Source: Iris pallida
Lineage: Eukaryota; Streptophyta; Magnoliopsida; Asparagales; Iridaceae
Reading direction: 5' to 3'
Length of the DNA stretch: 64,000 nucleotides
Assembly (NCBI GenBank): GCA_029216955.1
Contig: JANAVB010003999.1
Span: 4,678,572 to 4,742,571 of the forward strand
Shown: positions 11,357 to 23,890 of the stretch, piece by piece
Layout of the letters: every line of letters begins with the position of its first letter
How positions within the stretch are numbered: the stretch's first letter is position 1
Translations under genes and position numbers: made by a program
The notes under the pieces: model-generated
What the model was told of the DNA's origin: nothing
The model's database searches: none
Seen by the model: only the letters and a program-made list of their open reading frames with translations

Positions 11357-11452
11357 GTTTCGGTTTTGAAAATACTAATTTTTCTTATTCGGTTTCGATT
11401 TCGGTTTTAGGTTTCGGTTTCGGTCCAAAACCGAAAACCAAATAAAAAAATT

Positions 11453-11458
<6 letters not shown>

Positions 11459-11503
<45 letters not shown>
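11459..11503. repeat. (AT)n microsatellite in the hAT MITE
   Basis: About 22 AT units. The sister MITE has a shorter AT run in the same place (about 41465), so the tract is part of the element. Confidence 0.9.
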
Positions 11504-11504
<1 letters not shown>

Positions 11505-12015
11505 TATAGGTATATATATAGAGAGAGGTATATACTATAGGTATATAATAAATATATCTAGGTATATTTAGTTATTATATATATTAACAAAAAAAGCACA
11601 AATAAACCCAAAAAATCGAATAAACCGAATAAACCAAAAATCGAACCGATTTAATTCGGTTCGGTTCGGTTCGGTTCGGTTCGGTTATTGACCAATTCGG
11701 TTCGGTTTCGGTTTTGCTTATTCGGTTTCGGTCGAATTCGGTTTTCGGTTATTCGGTTCGGTTGGAACCGAATAAACCGAATACTCACCCCTACCCACGA
11801 TGTGAGCTTAGCTCCTCCTCTTTGGAACTCTCCCCAAGTAGGGCTGCAACTCGGACGGACTAAATCTGACCCCGATCGGATAAGTTCGTTAATGGGTTAG
11901 ATTATGGTTGAAGATATTCTTGTTCGGACTCGAGTATGGATTAAAATATTTGAACCCGATCAAAAATTGGGTTGGACTCGGATTCATGTGTCGGGTTACC
12001 CGAAGAACCGAAACC

Positions 12016-12018
<3 letters not shown>

Positions 12019-12089
<71 letters not shown>
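12019..12089. repeat. (AT)n microsatellite
   Basis: About 35 AT units. Frames that read YIYIYI across it are artefacts. Confidence 0.95.
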
Positions 12090-12092
<3 letters not shown>

Positions 12093-15000
12093 AAATAAAA
12101 ACTTTAAATCCTAAATTTCTCTACCCAAACTCTTCAACTCCTTATTATAAACTGAAAATTGCTGAGAAACCCAATTTCGGGGTTGGTTTTTATGAAAAAC
12201 CCATTCGCATGATGGATTTTATGAAATGTCCAAAATTATATATTTTCACGTTAAATATTCCAAGATTCTCTTTAGATGTTCTGTATTTACAAAATTGTCA
12301 TTTTGATAATATCATAACTATCCCTTCGCACAGACTCAGATTTGGATTCGTCTTCTTTTTCTTCGTGAGAGATCTGAATTCTATTGCTCTCATCTTCAGC
12401 AGAGATCGAAAGATCGTTCGTAGTTCACTGTGTTTTTCTTCGGTCGAACTTCGATCATCGCTCATCATCATGTCACGACCCGATCCCAATAATCTGGGTC
12501 TAGTCGGATCATGCCCAACCTGCACCGTTGTTGAGACGGCGGCAGTAAGCTGTTCAGTAGCAGGTAACCATACAACAACACTATACTTGTCACAACTTCA
12601 ACTTCGAAAATAAACTTTATTTAAACTGAAATTTAATACAATGAAATTGTTCTGAAATGAAATACAGAATTTTGAAAAATGAAATAAACAATGCAGAATG
12701 GAAATCTATCTATCAGCCTCAGTTCCATCGTCCTCCTGCGGGGACTCTGGCAGCACGACCGGGTACAACTCAGGGTCGTAATAGCTGTTGTAACACAGCT
12801 CAGCATCATCCCCTAAAATATATCTCTAGTCAGGAGGGAGCAAAGTACAATTCATGCTAATTAAACAGTTAAATAAGAAATAGAATCATGCAGTTCTAAA
12901 CAGTTTTAAAAACAGGGTTGTTACAGTAGAAATCAGTAATTTGAACAGGTAATGACATATGACCGGCTTGGGTTTGTTACAGGAGAGATAATGGGTTTTT
13001 GTTACAGTAGTGGTCATAATCATTACGCTATTCCCCAGTCCCCAATAGTTACAGTACAGTACTCAGTGAGAGTTTCGTGTTTGAGTCGTGATTTAGACAT
13101 GCGTTAAAACGATTAAGTAAATAACTGTAACTAACATAAACTATACTTGCCTCAATGTAAAATGACTGGAGGGAAAGAAGACTCCGAGACGGAACGTTTA
13201 GAGTTGTCCTCGAATTCCTACATTCGAGAGATAGACTCAACTGTCAGGTTTACCAACTTAGCTATGCTAGTTGTAATCTCTATTTGCGTCCTAGTCCAGT
13301 TTTAGTTATTTAATTAACAAAACACAGAAAAATGCGATTAATTGTGCGTTGATTTAATACGAGGAAAAACGATCAGTTTTGTAATGCCCCGCTCTGCACG
13401 AGGCATTTGGTTGGCTTGTTGGATGGGATCAGAATGTTGGACCGTGACTTATGTTGGAGATCAGGAGAATTGAGACTGATGCAGTCTTTCTTAGCTGGCT
13501 AGATGGAATGGGTATTGGAATGTGGCTCGCTGGTGGAGCTACGCTTGATGAGATTGGAGCAGGAAGACAGTTATATAAGGCAAGTGGAACTGTCCTCCTT
13601 CCTCCTTATTCCTGCATGCTTAATAAATGGAATAATGTGATGCTATGAATAAGTCCCTAATGTCCCTTACCTTGAATGTTGAATAATTGTGATGCGATGC
13701 TTTAGATGCTAATTCGATAGAGATTCATATGCTGGGAATACTTGAATGAATAACACATGAACTTTGAATTGCTGAACGAATCACACTCGAACCACTATGT
13801 AACATGATGCCTGAGATTGAATCGATAATGTCCCTGATGCTTAAGATTGATGAAATGAATGAATCACTTGAATAATGAGTTGCTGCGTGAATAATACATG
13901 AGAAAAGAATTGAATATGCTATTGTTCCTATAAAATGAATAAAATGCTACAGGTCCCTTTGAAATGAATGAATGCTGTTGTTCCTCCTTAGAAGGAACAA
14001 AATGAGAAATGTTGTAATGAAGCAATGAATAAAAATTGATGAGGCTTGGGATCATTGAGATCACCAAATGAAATGATGGTAATGCTGGGAATGAATAAGT
14101 CATTGAACATGACCTGAATGAGATGAACGATGATGCACTGTTGTCTTTACTTCAATATTTCACCATGCATTTTATGTTCACGATTGAGTCGGACACGCAT
14201 TCGCATGGTCATAGGACAACTTATGCATAAGTGATGGGGATATGTTTTCTCGGACGGTACCCCGGGACGTTAGGGCGATCGATCCGGCCTAGGAGAAAAC
14301 ATTGGCATGCCAGTAGGGGCACGGGTTCTGCGAGGCATCCTTTGGGGCTAGCTACCTTCTCTGGAGTCATCGCATTACCAATGAAGACCTATATGGCAAC
14401 GTCCGTATGGTTAAACACTAGTGACCATGTAGTCAGGATGCATGCTAATGAATGTCTTATGCAGGCAGAGTAAGTATATCTGCTAACCTGTATTTGATGC
14501 AGGTATGAGGGAGTCGGCTATCGATAAGAAATCACTTAAATGTGATAATTCAATATATATGTTGGTTTAACTTGCATGCTTACGTTCCAAATAAGTGATG
14601 ATGCTGCATGTAGCCTTTCAGTATGAGATCCTGCTTAACATGTTAAGTCAGTATGCTAAGAAAGATGCCTTGCTAATCATTGCTCAAACACAACATACAT
14701 GCTAAGTGATGCTTGAAGTGAGAACTGTCATAATGTTTAAGATGTTAATGTTAACGATGCCTCAATGATGCCTTTTCATGATAACACCTAGTATGTCTCA
14801 ATGATGCCTTTGCATAATAACACCAAGAATGCTAAAAAGATATGTCCACATGAATGCTATAAAGAATATGTTTACATGCTTCACTATGATTATTGTCCAT
14901 GAACTGTAAACTGATGCTAGGCCCCAAGTAGAAAGACCATTCTAATAAATGTTTGCTTAAATGATCATTTTAAATGTTGGTTTATGCGAGTGGGTTGGAT

Positions 15001-15160
15001 TCTACTCGCCAGTGCATAGATGTTGTGCTGACCCACGTTTTGTGGGCAGGTACTCTTGCTTGGAATATTCTACACACAAAGATTGGCTTGATTGGTTCCG
15101 CGGCATCGAAGATTTATTGGGCATACAGAAGCTCTCCTTGTACAAGATGATGTCTTCTGT

Positions 15161-15185
15161 TTATAAAGGGCATAATGTATGGAAC
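15161..15185 (+). promoter_or_regulatory. Putative LTR core promoter (TATA-type)
   Basis: TTATAAAGGG directly followed by CATAATGTATGGAAC. The same ATAATGTATGGA core occurs in the right LTR (20465-20490), in the solo LTR at 48028-48052, in the LTR fragment at about 33720-33745, and on the minus strand in both LTRs of the element at 56069-63234. Conservation among otherwise different LTRs suggests the transcription start region; no transcript data are available. Confidence 0.5.
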
Positions 15186-15658
15186 ATTGTAATCAGCTGT
15201 ACCAGTGAGATTGTAAGCCAAGTCGGTATATCGAGTTGTAATCCATTGTATCCAAATATCAAATGTAAGCTGTATAGCATTGTTCAGTTGGTTTCCAATG
15301 TAAAAAAAGATGTACTGAAATCATTATACTTCAATACAAGTCTTGTACTCTTCTTCAATTATCAATAAAGAGAATAAAGTTCTATATATCTCTGTGTGGC
15401 TTCAAGTTACTCTTTTCTCCGCTGCTATAAAGAAGTGATGTACTTCTAATCAATGAGAAAGATTGTCCTCACTAACTTTAATTTGTCTGCTTCTGCCGCT
15501 GCGATGTGTTTCTATTTGAAGATAATCGATTATGTACCATCTTTGCCTAGTACAAGTGCAATACCAGACTTGTACGGTATCACGCTCAAGCGAGGACGAT
15601 CGATTCCAAGAGATAAAATATGTGAAGATATGACTCTACGAATCGGGGTATGACAAAT

Positions 15659-15670
15659 TGGTATCAGAGC
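15659..15670 (+). promoter_or_regulatory. Primer binding site of LARD-like element A
   Basis: TGGTATCAGAGC, three bases after the 5' LTR; complementary to initiator tRNA-Met. It proves a retroelement origin for an otherwise non-coding unit. Confidence 0.92.
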
Positions 15671-18600
15671 ACGGCTTTACGTCCTTGGTCTCTTCTTTGA
15701 TTCATTTCAAATCAAAGTTGCATCGATGATTGACTAAAGTTGCTTCCGCGATCACTCAACGTTGCTTCCGTGATTAAATCAAAGATTGCTTCCGCGATTA
15801 TGCTATTGTTGTCCGGTAATCATCCTTATGTTATCTGTGCTTGAAAGTTTATTGACCCTCTTGGCTGCTCACTGGATGTTCCATACAATAAGTCTATATA
15901 TATTGTGATGCCCCTAAATGAATGATTGTTGTTAGTTTGGACACAAATAACCTAACAATGACTCGATGCCATAGTATGCTATATTATGAATGTTATTTAG
16001 AATGCGGGAATAAAAAAAAGGTGGCTATGTATGCTGCGACAAGATGAGAATTGCATGTGATGTTGGAAAAGAATTGTGAATGAAATAATTGATGGATGAG
16101 TTTGACAGAACTGGTAAATTGACTCATGTGTGTTGCTAAGTGCTTTCGAGACCCTAAGAATGTTGGCTTATACTATTGAGACCCAGAGATGTTGGCTAAG
16201 TGTTATGATCATCGTAGATCACAAATGTTTGGAATAGAATTGAGTTGGTATTGTTTAAGGATGGCTTCATTTCTGAGTGGTATATTGCCTCTACCACCTC
16301 AGAACGAGATGTATGTTGACCCTTTCCATGGGATAGCAGTGAGACTATTTGTGAGTACTGGGAAGTGCCGAGACTTAGCTGGGAGTCATGTATTGTGGCT
16401 AGATGACTCGAGTGTCCTTTGACAGTGATGTTATATTGGATAGCGAGATTGTCGGAAATTATAATCGGTGGCATGGTTAGAAATTGTTTAGTCGAGTGCT
16501 GACTCAGACTAGTAAGACCGTTAGTATGCTATGAGTAAATGGATTTGGCTAGAGAATGTTGTGGCTTAGAATATCTGAATGTTGATTTCGATTGGTTGGA
16601 TGCAAATTTTTGTGGCTAATACAATGTTGATTGCTAAGATGAAAGTTTTGGAAAAAGTTGTCGGTGACCAAAAGAATATTAGAGATTTGAGCCTTGACCC
16701 TAAGGTGTAATAGATGTTAACCCATCTAGATCACCAAAGGATATTCGTTGCTTATGCGCATATATGCTCAAGAATTAAATTGTACCAGAAAAGTGACAAG
16801 TAGCAACCCTGAACCCTTGTGTTGCATAGAGGATGGTTAATTGATACATGAATTATCAGATTGAATGGAATGAACTACTCGACCCTTGAGGTAGAGAATT
16901 TTAAGAATGTCCATATAAGATTTTGACGGCTGGAAAAGGAACGAAATTTAAGAATGCCCGTAAGAGAGTTTGATGATTGAAAAACGAATGGGAACAAGAA
17001 ATTTCAAACGTGTTGGATAATGTCGGTATAGGTGATTGTTGATTGGGATATAGATTGTTGGCTTATGACTTCGTGGTGCAACCTTGTCATACAGACTGAA
17101 TAGTATGATTCTATAGTTATATTAAGACTATCAGAATCGATGACCCCTGAATAGTTAACCTTGGTTATGGGTTTATGTGGGTACGAAGGAATCGGACCAG
17201 AAATTGAATCATTGGAAATTTACTTGATGGATTATTAGAACGATGAAGATCGTATGTCGGATTTGGAATTGACCGTAATGTTGATAGATCGATCTTAGTC
17301 GATTGTTGGATAAGTCTAGTATGAGCCTCTGTGGGAATTATTTCCTTGAGGAAGACCCTGAATAGATAGACTTGACCCTAGCGAGACCAGTTGATGATTT
17401 ACCAATTGCTGGCTTAGCCCAATTGGCGATTCATTATTCAGACTGAATTGATACCCATAGGTTTGGGTAGAGTTCCTTAGAACTGCCGGTTGCTTGTTGG
17501 CCCTAAGAAACATAAACTAGTATAACCCTAGTAGCCGTCCACTCTAGGGAAGTCACCTGAATGATTAGGTATAGCTGTCGGTATAGCTAACCATTGAGAC
17601 TGGACCGAATAATAGATGGCCGTTGGCGACCCATAGAATAACCTTGTGGCATTGAACGAGAGATAGTTATGAGTATGATCTAAGAATGATAAGTTGTAAG
17701 TATATGCTCCAATATGAACCTTAGAGATGTTTGAACCTTGAGGATTATGTGTCGGCCTATAGCGGGAAATAGAATCGTGGGATGAGACTTGATTTGTATG
17801 TATCGAATAGTGAATTATTATATGAGATGGAATTGACTGCTCATGACGGAAATGTTGGATAGGTATCTACAGTCGGGTAGCTGGGTTAACCTTGACTGTT
17901 GCATAGAGTTATACCCTGACTCGGATAATCGATAGTTGGTGATGTCGGATTGTATCTTTTAGAAAAGATGAATTGCCTCGGTGAGAAATATTGTTGAATT
18001 TGGAAAGGAATATGATTGCATGTTATGGACTCTGATAAGATTGGATGTAAGATTAGACCCTTGATCGAATGCTAGAAGTATTATGCCTGGATAGAGAGCT
18101 TAACCAAGTTGTTCCTGATGTAAGGTGGTGGACTGGAAGATAGTGATTGTGACAAGTGAATAAAGTTATAAGTCAATTGAAAGGATACTAAGTCTGATTT
18201 GGGAAAGAGAGTTATATCATGGCTGATCGAATTATACTATCATGGAAGTTGGTTGAAGTACATATGTTTTGGGGACGCCTAAAATATGTGTATGGATACA
18301 GCCGAAGTGATAGGTTGCGACTGAAATAATATTGTTGGAAGAATTTATCGCACTAGCGCAGACTTTGGCTGAAATGCATATGTTTTGGGGACGCCTGAAA
18401 TATGTGTATGGATCCAAATGAAGTGATGTGTTGCGACCAAGATAGAATACAAGAAAAATGTTGGTGAATCAATGAAGAGTTGCAAGTATTTGGAAAAAGA
18501 GATAGATGGATTGAATCGTTGATTGATTAAAATGATACAGTTGGGTAGCTATTTTCAAATGACTGAGTGGGCTGAAATGAATATTGAATTGAAGCTGCAC

Positions 18601-18686
18601 GAATAACTCATTATGAGTGAGTGAATCTAGTAGATGAGTTGTTTTCTTAAGTTTCGAGGACGAAACTTTTTCTGAGTGGTATATTA
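15671..18686 (+). other. Non-coding interior of LARD-like element A
   Basis: No long frame on either strand. The leader at about 15715-15805 repeats GTTGCTTCCGCGAT-type words four times. Around 18246-18435 a segment is duplicated (CATATGTTTTGGGGACGCCT followed by AAATATGTGTATGGAT), and a diverged form is kept near 58055-58100 in the sister element. Whether it once encoded POL and decayed, or is a non-coding cargo, cannot be told by eye. Confidence 0.7.
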
Positions 18687-21600
18687 TGTAATGCCCCGCT
18701 CTGCACGAGGCATTTGGTTGGCTTGTTGGATGGGATCAGAATGTTGGACCGTGACTTATGTTGGAGATCAGGAGAATTGAGACTGATGCAGTCTTTCTTA
18801 GCTGGCTAGATGGAATGGGTATTGGAATGTGGCTCGCTGGTGGAGCTACGCTTGATGAGATTGGAGCAGGAAGACAGTTATATAAGGCAAGTGGAACTGT
18901 CCTCCTTCCTCCTTATTCCTGCATGCTTAATAAATGGAATAATGTGATGCTATGAATAAGTCCCTAATGTCCCTTACCTTGAATGTTGAATAATTGTGAT
19001 GCGATGCTTTAGATGCTAATTCAATAGAGATTCATATGCTGGGAATCCTTGAATGAATAACACATGAACTTTGAATTGCTGAACGAATCACACTCGAACC
19101 ACTATGTAACATGATGCCTGAGATTGAATCGATAATGTCCCTGATGCTTAAGATTGATGAAATGAATGAATCACTTGAATAATGAGTTGCTGCGTGAATG
19201 ATACATGAGAAAAGAATTGAATATGCTATTGTTCCTATAAAATGAATGAAATGCTACAGGTCCCTTTGAAATGAATGAATGTTGTTGTTCCTCCTTAGAA
19301 GGAACAAAATGAGAAATGTTGTAATGAAGCAATGAATGAGAATTGATGAGGCTTGGGATCATTGAGATCACTAAATGAAATGATGGTAATGTTGGGAATG
19401 AATAAGTCATTGAACATGAACTGAATGAGATGAACGATGATGCACTGTTGTCTTTACTTCAATATTTCACCATGCATTTTATGTTCACGATTGAGTCGGA
19501 CACGCATTCGCATGGTCATAGGACAACTTATGCATAAGTGATGGGGATATGTTTTCTCGGACGGTACCCCGGGACGTTAGGGCGACCGATCCGGCCTAGG
19601 AGAAAACATTGGCGTGCCAGTAGGGGCACGGGTTCTGCGAGGCATCCTTTGGGGCTAGCTACCTTCTCTGGAGTCATCGCATTACCAATGAAGACCTATA
19701 TGGCAACGTCCGTATGGTTAAACACTAGTGACCATGTAGTCAGAATGCATGCTAATGAATGTCTTATGCAGGCAGAGTAAGTATATCTGCTAACCTGTAT
19801 TTGATACAGGTATGAGGGAGTCGGCTATCGATAAGAAATCACTTAAATGTGATAATTCAATATATATGTTGGTTTAACTTGCATGCTTACGTTCCAAATA
19901 AGTGATGATGCTGTATGTAGCCTTTCAGTATGAGATCCTGCTTAACATGTTAAGTCAGTATGCTAAGAAAGATGCCTTGCTAATCATTGCTCAAACACAA
20001 CATACATGCTAAGTGATGCTTGAAGTGAGAACTGTCATAATGTTTAAGATGTTAATGTTAACGATGCCTCAATGATGCCTTTTCATGATAACACCTAGTA
20101 TGCCTCAATGATGCCTTTGCATGATAACACCAAGAATGCTAAAAAGATGTCCACATGAATGCTACAAAGAATATGTTTACATGCTTCACTATGATTATTG
20201 CCCATGAACTGTAAACTGATGCTAGGCCCCAAGTAGAAAGACCATTCTAATAAATGTTTGCTTAAATGATCATTTTAAATGTTGGTTTATGCGAGTGGGT
20301 TGGATTCTACTCGCCAGTGCATAGATGTTGTGCTGACCCACGTTTTGTGGGCAGGTACTCTTGCTTGGAATATTCTACACACGAAGATTGGCTTGATTGG
20401 TTCCGCGGCATCGAAGATTTGTTGGGCATACAGAAGCTCTCCTTGTACAAGATGATGTCTTCTGTTTATAAAGGGCATAATGTATGGAACATTGTAATCA
20501 GCTGTACCAGTGAGATTGTAAGCCAAGTCGGTATATCGAGTTGTAATTCATTGTATCCAAATATCAAATGTAAGCTGTATAGCATTGTTCAGTTGGTTTC
20601 CAATGTAAAAAGAGATGTACTGAAATCATTGTACTTCAATACAAGTCTTGTACTCTTCTTCAATTATCAATAAAGAGAATAAAGTTCTATATATCTCTGT
20701 GTGGCTTCAAGTTACTCTTTTTCTCCGCTGCTATAAAGAAGTGATGTACTTCTAATCAATGAGAAAGATTGTCCTCACTAACTTTAATTTGTCTGCTTCT
20801 GCCGCTGCGATGTGTTTCTATTTGAAGATAATCGATTATGTACCATATTTGCCTAGTACAAGTGCAATACCAGACTTATACGGCATCACGCCCAAGCGAG
20901 GACGATCGATTCTAAGAGATAAAATATGTGAAGATATGACTCTACGAATCGGGGCGTGACAAGTTTAACTTTGAATTCGAAAAATAGCGTTGATGCCAGA
21001 TTACTTACGAAAACTTGGTAATTTTATAAAATATAATATAAAACTAATTTTCTTGCTTAGTGAGAAATATGTGACTTATTATTTAATAATAAACTGATAA
21101 ATTTTAAGATAAGAAAATGATAATTAATTTTGTACGAAAAATACCTTTTTAATCATTTTAAATCGCTAAATAATGAAAACTCGTAAAATCAGAAAAAGAC
21201 AGAAAACATAAGCTATTACAGTCACAGACCAGCCAGCTGGGCTTATGCCCATTACAATTTATTTACATAAATTGAAATAAGAATAAACTGCCGTTAGTCC
21301 TAACTGAAAAATAGAAATTAAATGTAAATAAAAATAAATATTAAAATAATAATAAATAGCAAGTCTCAGATAATGGTCCGATCCTCATCTGGCTAATTGC
21401 CTCAACGTCCGGGCGGGGCCGGTATCGTTTGCACTTAGCCGGGTCCATTGACCGGTACGGTCGTCACCCAAAAATAAATATCAATTAAATTCCGAAAATC
21501 ATTTTAAATTCATTTTGAAAACAATTCGGGATTTACGAAAAAATCGGGCAGCATCTCCTCTGTTTTTGGTCAACCCAAAAACTGGGAAATTGGCGCCGAT

Positions 21601-22124
21601 TATTCCTGCAAGTCCCAAACCAGGGAAAAACCCACATTTTATATATAAAACACATCCACAGCCATTTCACAGAATAATCGGGACGACCCGAAATAGTTTC
21701 GGAAGTCCGATTCCAAATCCACAAATCACAGAACGTTTCCGAAAATTTCCGGAAACTAAAACATACCAAAAACCATTCCCGAAATATTTCGGGAAAGCAA
21801 AACAATTCACGGGACCTTTCCGAAAGTCCCGGAAAAATACGACGTAGCTAATACCGAATTTCCAAAGGGAACCGGGGACCATTTTATCATCGACAAAAAT
21901 AAATAAAATAGCGGGACAGGGGCTATACCTTGGGTTGCTCGGCTAGAGCTCTCAGATGATAAAATAGAAAGAAAAATCCAGCAGCGTCATTGCCGAAATA
22001 ATGCTGGACCCAACGTCGTCGACGACGAACGTCGAAAATTCCAGAACTAGGGCACGCTGAACCAACCAGAGAACTCGGCAGCGCTAGGGCACGCTGTCGA
22101 CAGAGGCGTAGAGGGGAAACGGGT

Positions 22125-22380
22125 CGCCGGAGTTGGCGGAGAAAACTCGCGGGAAATCAGCGCCAAAGGAGTGCGCGGTCACCGGAACAGCGCTGTCGGG
22201 GACGGCGCGAGGGGGAGCTCCGGAGGCGGTCGCCGGAGTTGGCGCAGAGGGGGCCGCGGGGTCGGGGCTCGCCGGAGTCGGCGTCGGCCGGAACAGCGCG
22301 GGGGTTCGTCGGAGTCGGCGGAGATGGCGGCGCGCGAGGGACTCCGGTGGGGATGGCCGGAGTTAGGTGGAGGAGGGGGT
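22125..22380. repeat. GC-rich CGCCGGAG repeat block in chromovirus LTR
   Basis: Many imperfect copies of CGCCGGAGTTGGCG-like, partly self-complementary words. The same block is at 29635-29880 in the other LTR. Open frames here (such as 22133-22366) are caused by the high GC content. Confidence 0.7.
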
Positions 22381-22885
22381 TTGAGTGAAGTGGGTTCTCT
22401 GGAGAGTAGGTAGAGAGAAGAGAGTTTTGAAGAATTTTAGTCTTCTGTGAGAAGGAAATGAGAAAGGAGAGTTTAAGAAGAAGGAGGGGAAAGAGTCTGG
22501 TGAATAATAGGGAAATGGGGGTGTGCGTGTGGTAGAGAGGAGAGAGTGGGGAAAGAAAATAGGAATGGGGTTTGCCAATTCACGCATGAGTTGCTGGTCC
22601 TTCGGGACCAGCTCAAATAATTATTATTATTTTTTTTTTTTATAAAGAACCAGTCAAATAATCAGATTTGAGAAACGGGATAAAGGATTGGGCTCGGGCC
22701 TGGGTCTGGGCTCGAACTCGCGTCTGGGTCCGAAAAACCAAAAATCCATGTTATTATAATTTTTGAAATTCTTTTTCACCCAAAATATTTAATAATATTA
22801 ATATTAATAATAATAAATTTGAAATACTAATAATAATAATACCAAAACATTAATTAATAATTAATTACAAATAATGGGTTTCACA

Positions 22886-22896
22886 ATCTTCCCTCC
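22886..22896 (-). promoter_or_regulatory. Chromovirus polypurine tract
   Basis: On the minus strand GGAGGGAAGAT abuts the 3' LTR, preceded by ATTTCGAGGACAAAATTTT, the usual gypsy pre-tract motif. Confidence 0.85.
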
Positions 22897-22941
22897 ATAG
22901 AAAATTTTGTCCTCGAAATTAAAGTAAGGTTAGGGATTACC

Positions 22942-23890
22942 TCAAGTCTCAAACAGGTACGGGTACTGCTCCCGCATCTGGTCTTCTCGTTCCCAGGTCG
23001 ACTCGCCTGGTGAGTTGTGTCGCCACATCACTCTGACTATTGGCGTTACGGTGTTCCTGGTCCTCTTCTCGCCTCGGTCCAAAATTGCCACTGGTTTCTC
23101 CGGCACTGTGAGGCTGGGTCCAATCTCCAGCTCTGAATGGTCTAAGATATGGCTCGGGTCCGGGATGTAGCATCTCAGCTGTGAGACGTGGAAGACGTTG
23201 TGGACGCCTTCGAGACTTGGGGGTAGAGCCACCCGATAAGCCACTTCTCCAATCCTGTTAAGTACTTCAAATGGACCAATATACCTGGGGCTCAACTTTC
23301 CTGCTCTGCCGAAGCGAATTGTTCCTCTGGTAGGCGAGATCTTCACAAATACACTGTCGCCTGCTTCAAATTCCAAAGGCCGTCTGCTGCAATCGGCCCA
23401 ATACTTCTGTCTGTCTTGGGCTATCCGGAGCTTGTCTCTAATCATTCTCACCTTCTCTGCTGCTTCGGTCACCATCTCAGGTCCAAGCAACACTCGTTCT
23501 CCGACGTCGTCCCAGACAAGAGGGGTGCGGCAACGACGTCCATAGAGTGCCTCGAACGGTGTCATCCCGATGCTAGCTTGGTAGCTGTTGTTGTAAGAGA
23601 ACTCTACCAAGTGCAAATGGTCTTCCCAAGACCCTCCAAATTCCAGGACGCAGGATCTCAGCATATCTTCTAGCGTCTGGATGGTTCTCTCCGATTGCCC
23701 ATCAGTCTGAGGGTGGTAGGCGGTGCTGAACTTCAGTTGGGTTCCCAAGCTGTCATGCAAACTCTTCCAAAAGTGAGAAGTAAACCTGGTATCTCTGTCA
23801 GATACAATACTTACCGGAACTCCATGAATCCGGTAGATGTGCCGCATGTACAGTGCTGCCAACTTCTCGGTGGATAAACCAACCTTGAAA
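22942..23890 (-). pseudogene. Chromovirus integrase, C-terminal half with chromodomain
   Basis: The frame covers the second part of the integrase core (SIVSDRDTRFTSHFW; then FSTAYHPQTDGQSERTIQ with the catalytic Glu), the YALYGRRCRTPLVW-like region, and a GPY/F-type segment (KLSPRYIGPFEVLNRIGEVA). The C-terminus RVMWRHNSPGESTWE, ending at MREQYPYLFET, is chromodomain-like. The HHCC zinc domain and the first catalytic Asp are missing, because the frame joins directly to sequence that belongs upstream of the zinc domain. Integrase would insert the cDNA; the chromodomain is thought to guide it to chromatin marks. This copy cannot be active. Confidence 0.88.

Larger units (their letters stand above)
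8421..11793. mobile_element. hAT-type MITE split by a solo LTR
   Basis: Terminal inverted repeats start TAGGGGTGAG and end CTCACCCCTA. The flanking 8-bp duplication is CCTACGAT (8413-8420) and CCCACGAT (11794-11801), one mismatch; 8 bp is the hAT rule. The interior is made of GGTTCGG/CCGAACC-rich sequence and an (AT)n tract at 11459-11503. The sister copy at 41270-41729 is unbroken. Together the halves are about 530 bp. Confidence 0.88.
13380..20961 (+). mobile_element. Large non-coding LTR retroelement (LARD-like) A
   Basis: LTRs at 13380-15655 and 18687-20961 (about 2.28 kb) start TGTAATGCCCCGCTCTGC and end in ATGACA or GTGACA; target duplication AGTTT at 13375-13379 and 20962-20966. By eye about 30 differences separate the LTRs (roughly 1.4%). 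The 3.03-kb interior has a primer site but no frame with GAG or POL similarity. Just before the 3' LTR is TTTCGAGGACGAAAC, a motif common at the end of gypsy POL regions, but the usual G-rich polypurine tract is missing. It probably depended on a gypsy relative for its enzymes. Its sister is the element at 56069-63234. Confidence 0.9.
12471..22885 (-). repeat. Chromovirus 3' LTR, interrupted
   Basis: Parts 12471-13379 and 20962-22885 together correspond to the intact LTR at 27579-30401. On the plus strand it starts TGTCACGACCCG and ends GGGTTTCACA. The inserted element at 13380-20961 sits at AGTTT. The intact LTR shows the empty site (GATCAGTTTAATTTTGAATT). Confidence 0.93.

Noticed and set aside
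11904..12098. YIYIYI-rich frames
   Set aside because: Translation of an (AT)n microsatellite.
14961..15368. 135-codon open frame present twice (also 20266-20673)
   Set aside because: Both copies sit at the same place in two near-identical LTRs; the conservation is explained by LTR duplication, and the frame crosses the promoter-like region.
21515..21847. 110-codon frame with a near-identical twin at 29025-29357
   Set aside because: LTR sequence of the chromovirus, made of TTTCCGRAA-type repeats; no domain, and the twin is only the other LTR.
22133..22366. Ala/Gly-rich frame MAEKTRGKSAP and its twin at 29643
   Set aside because: Caused by the GC-rich CGCCGGAG block of the LTR, where stops are rare in all frames.
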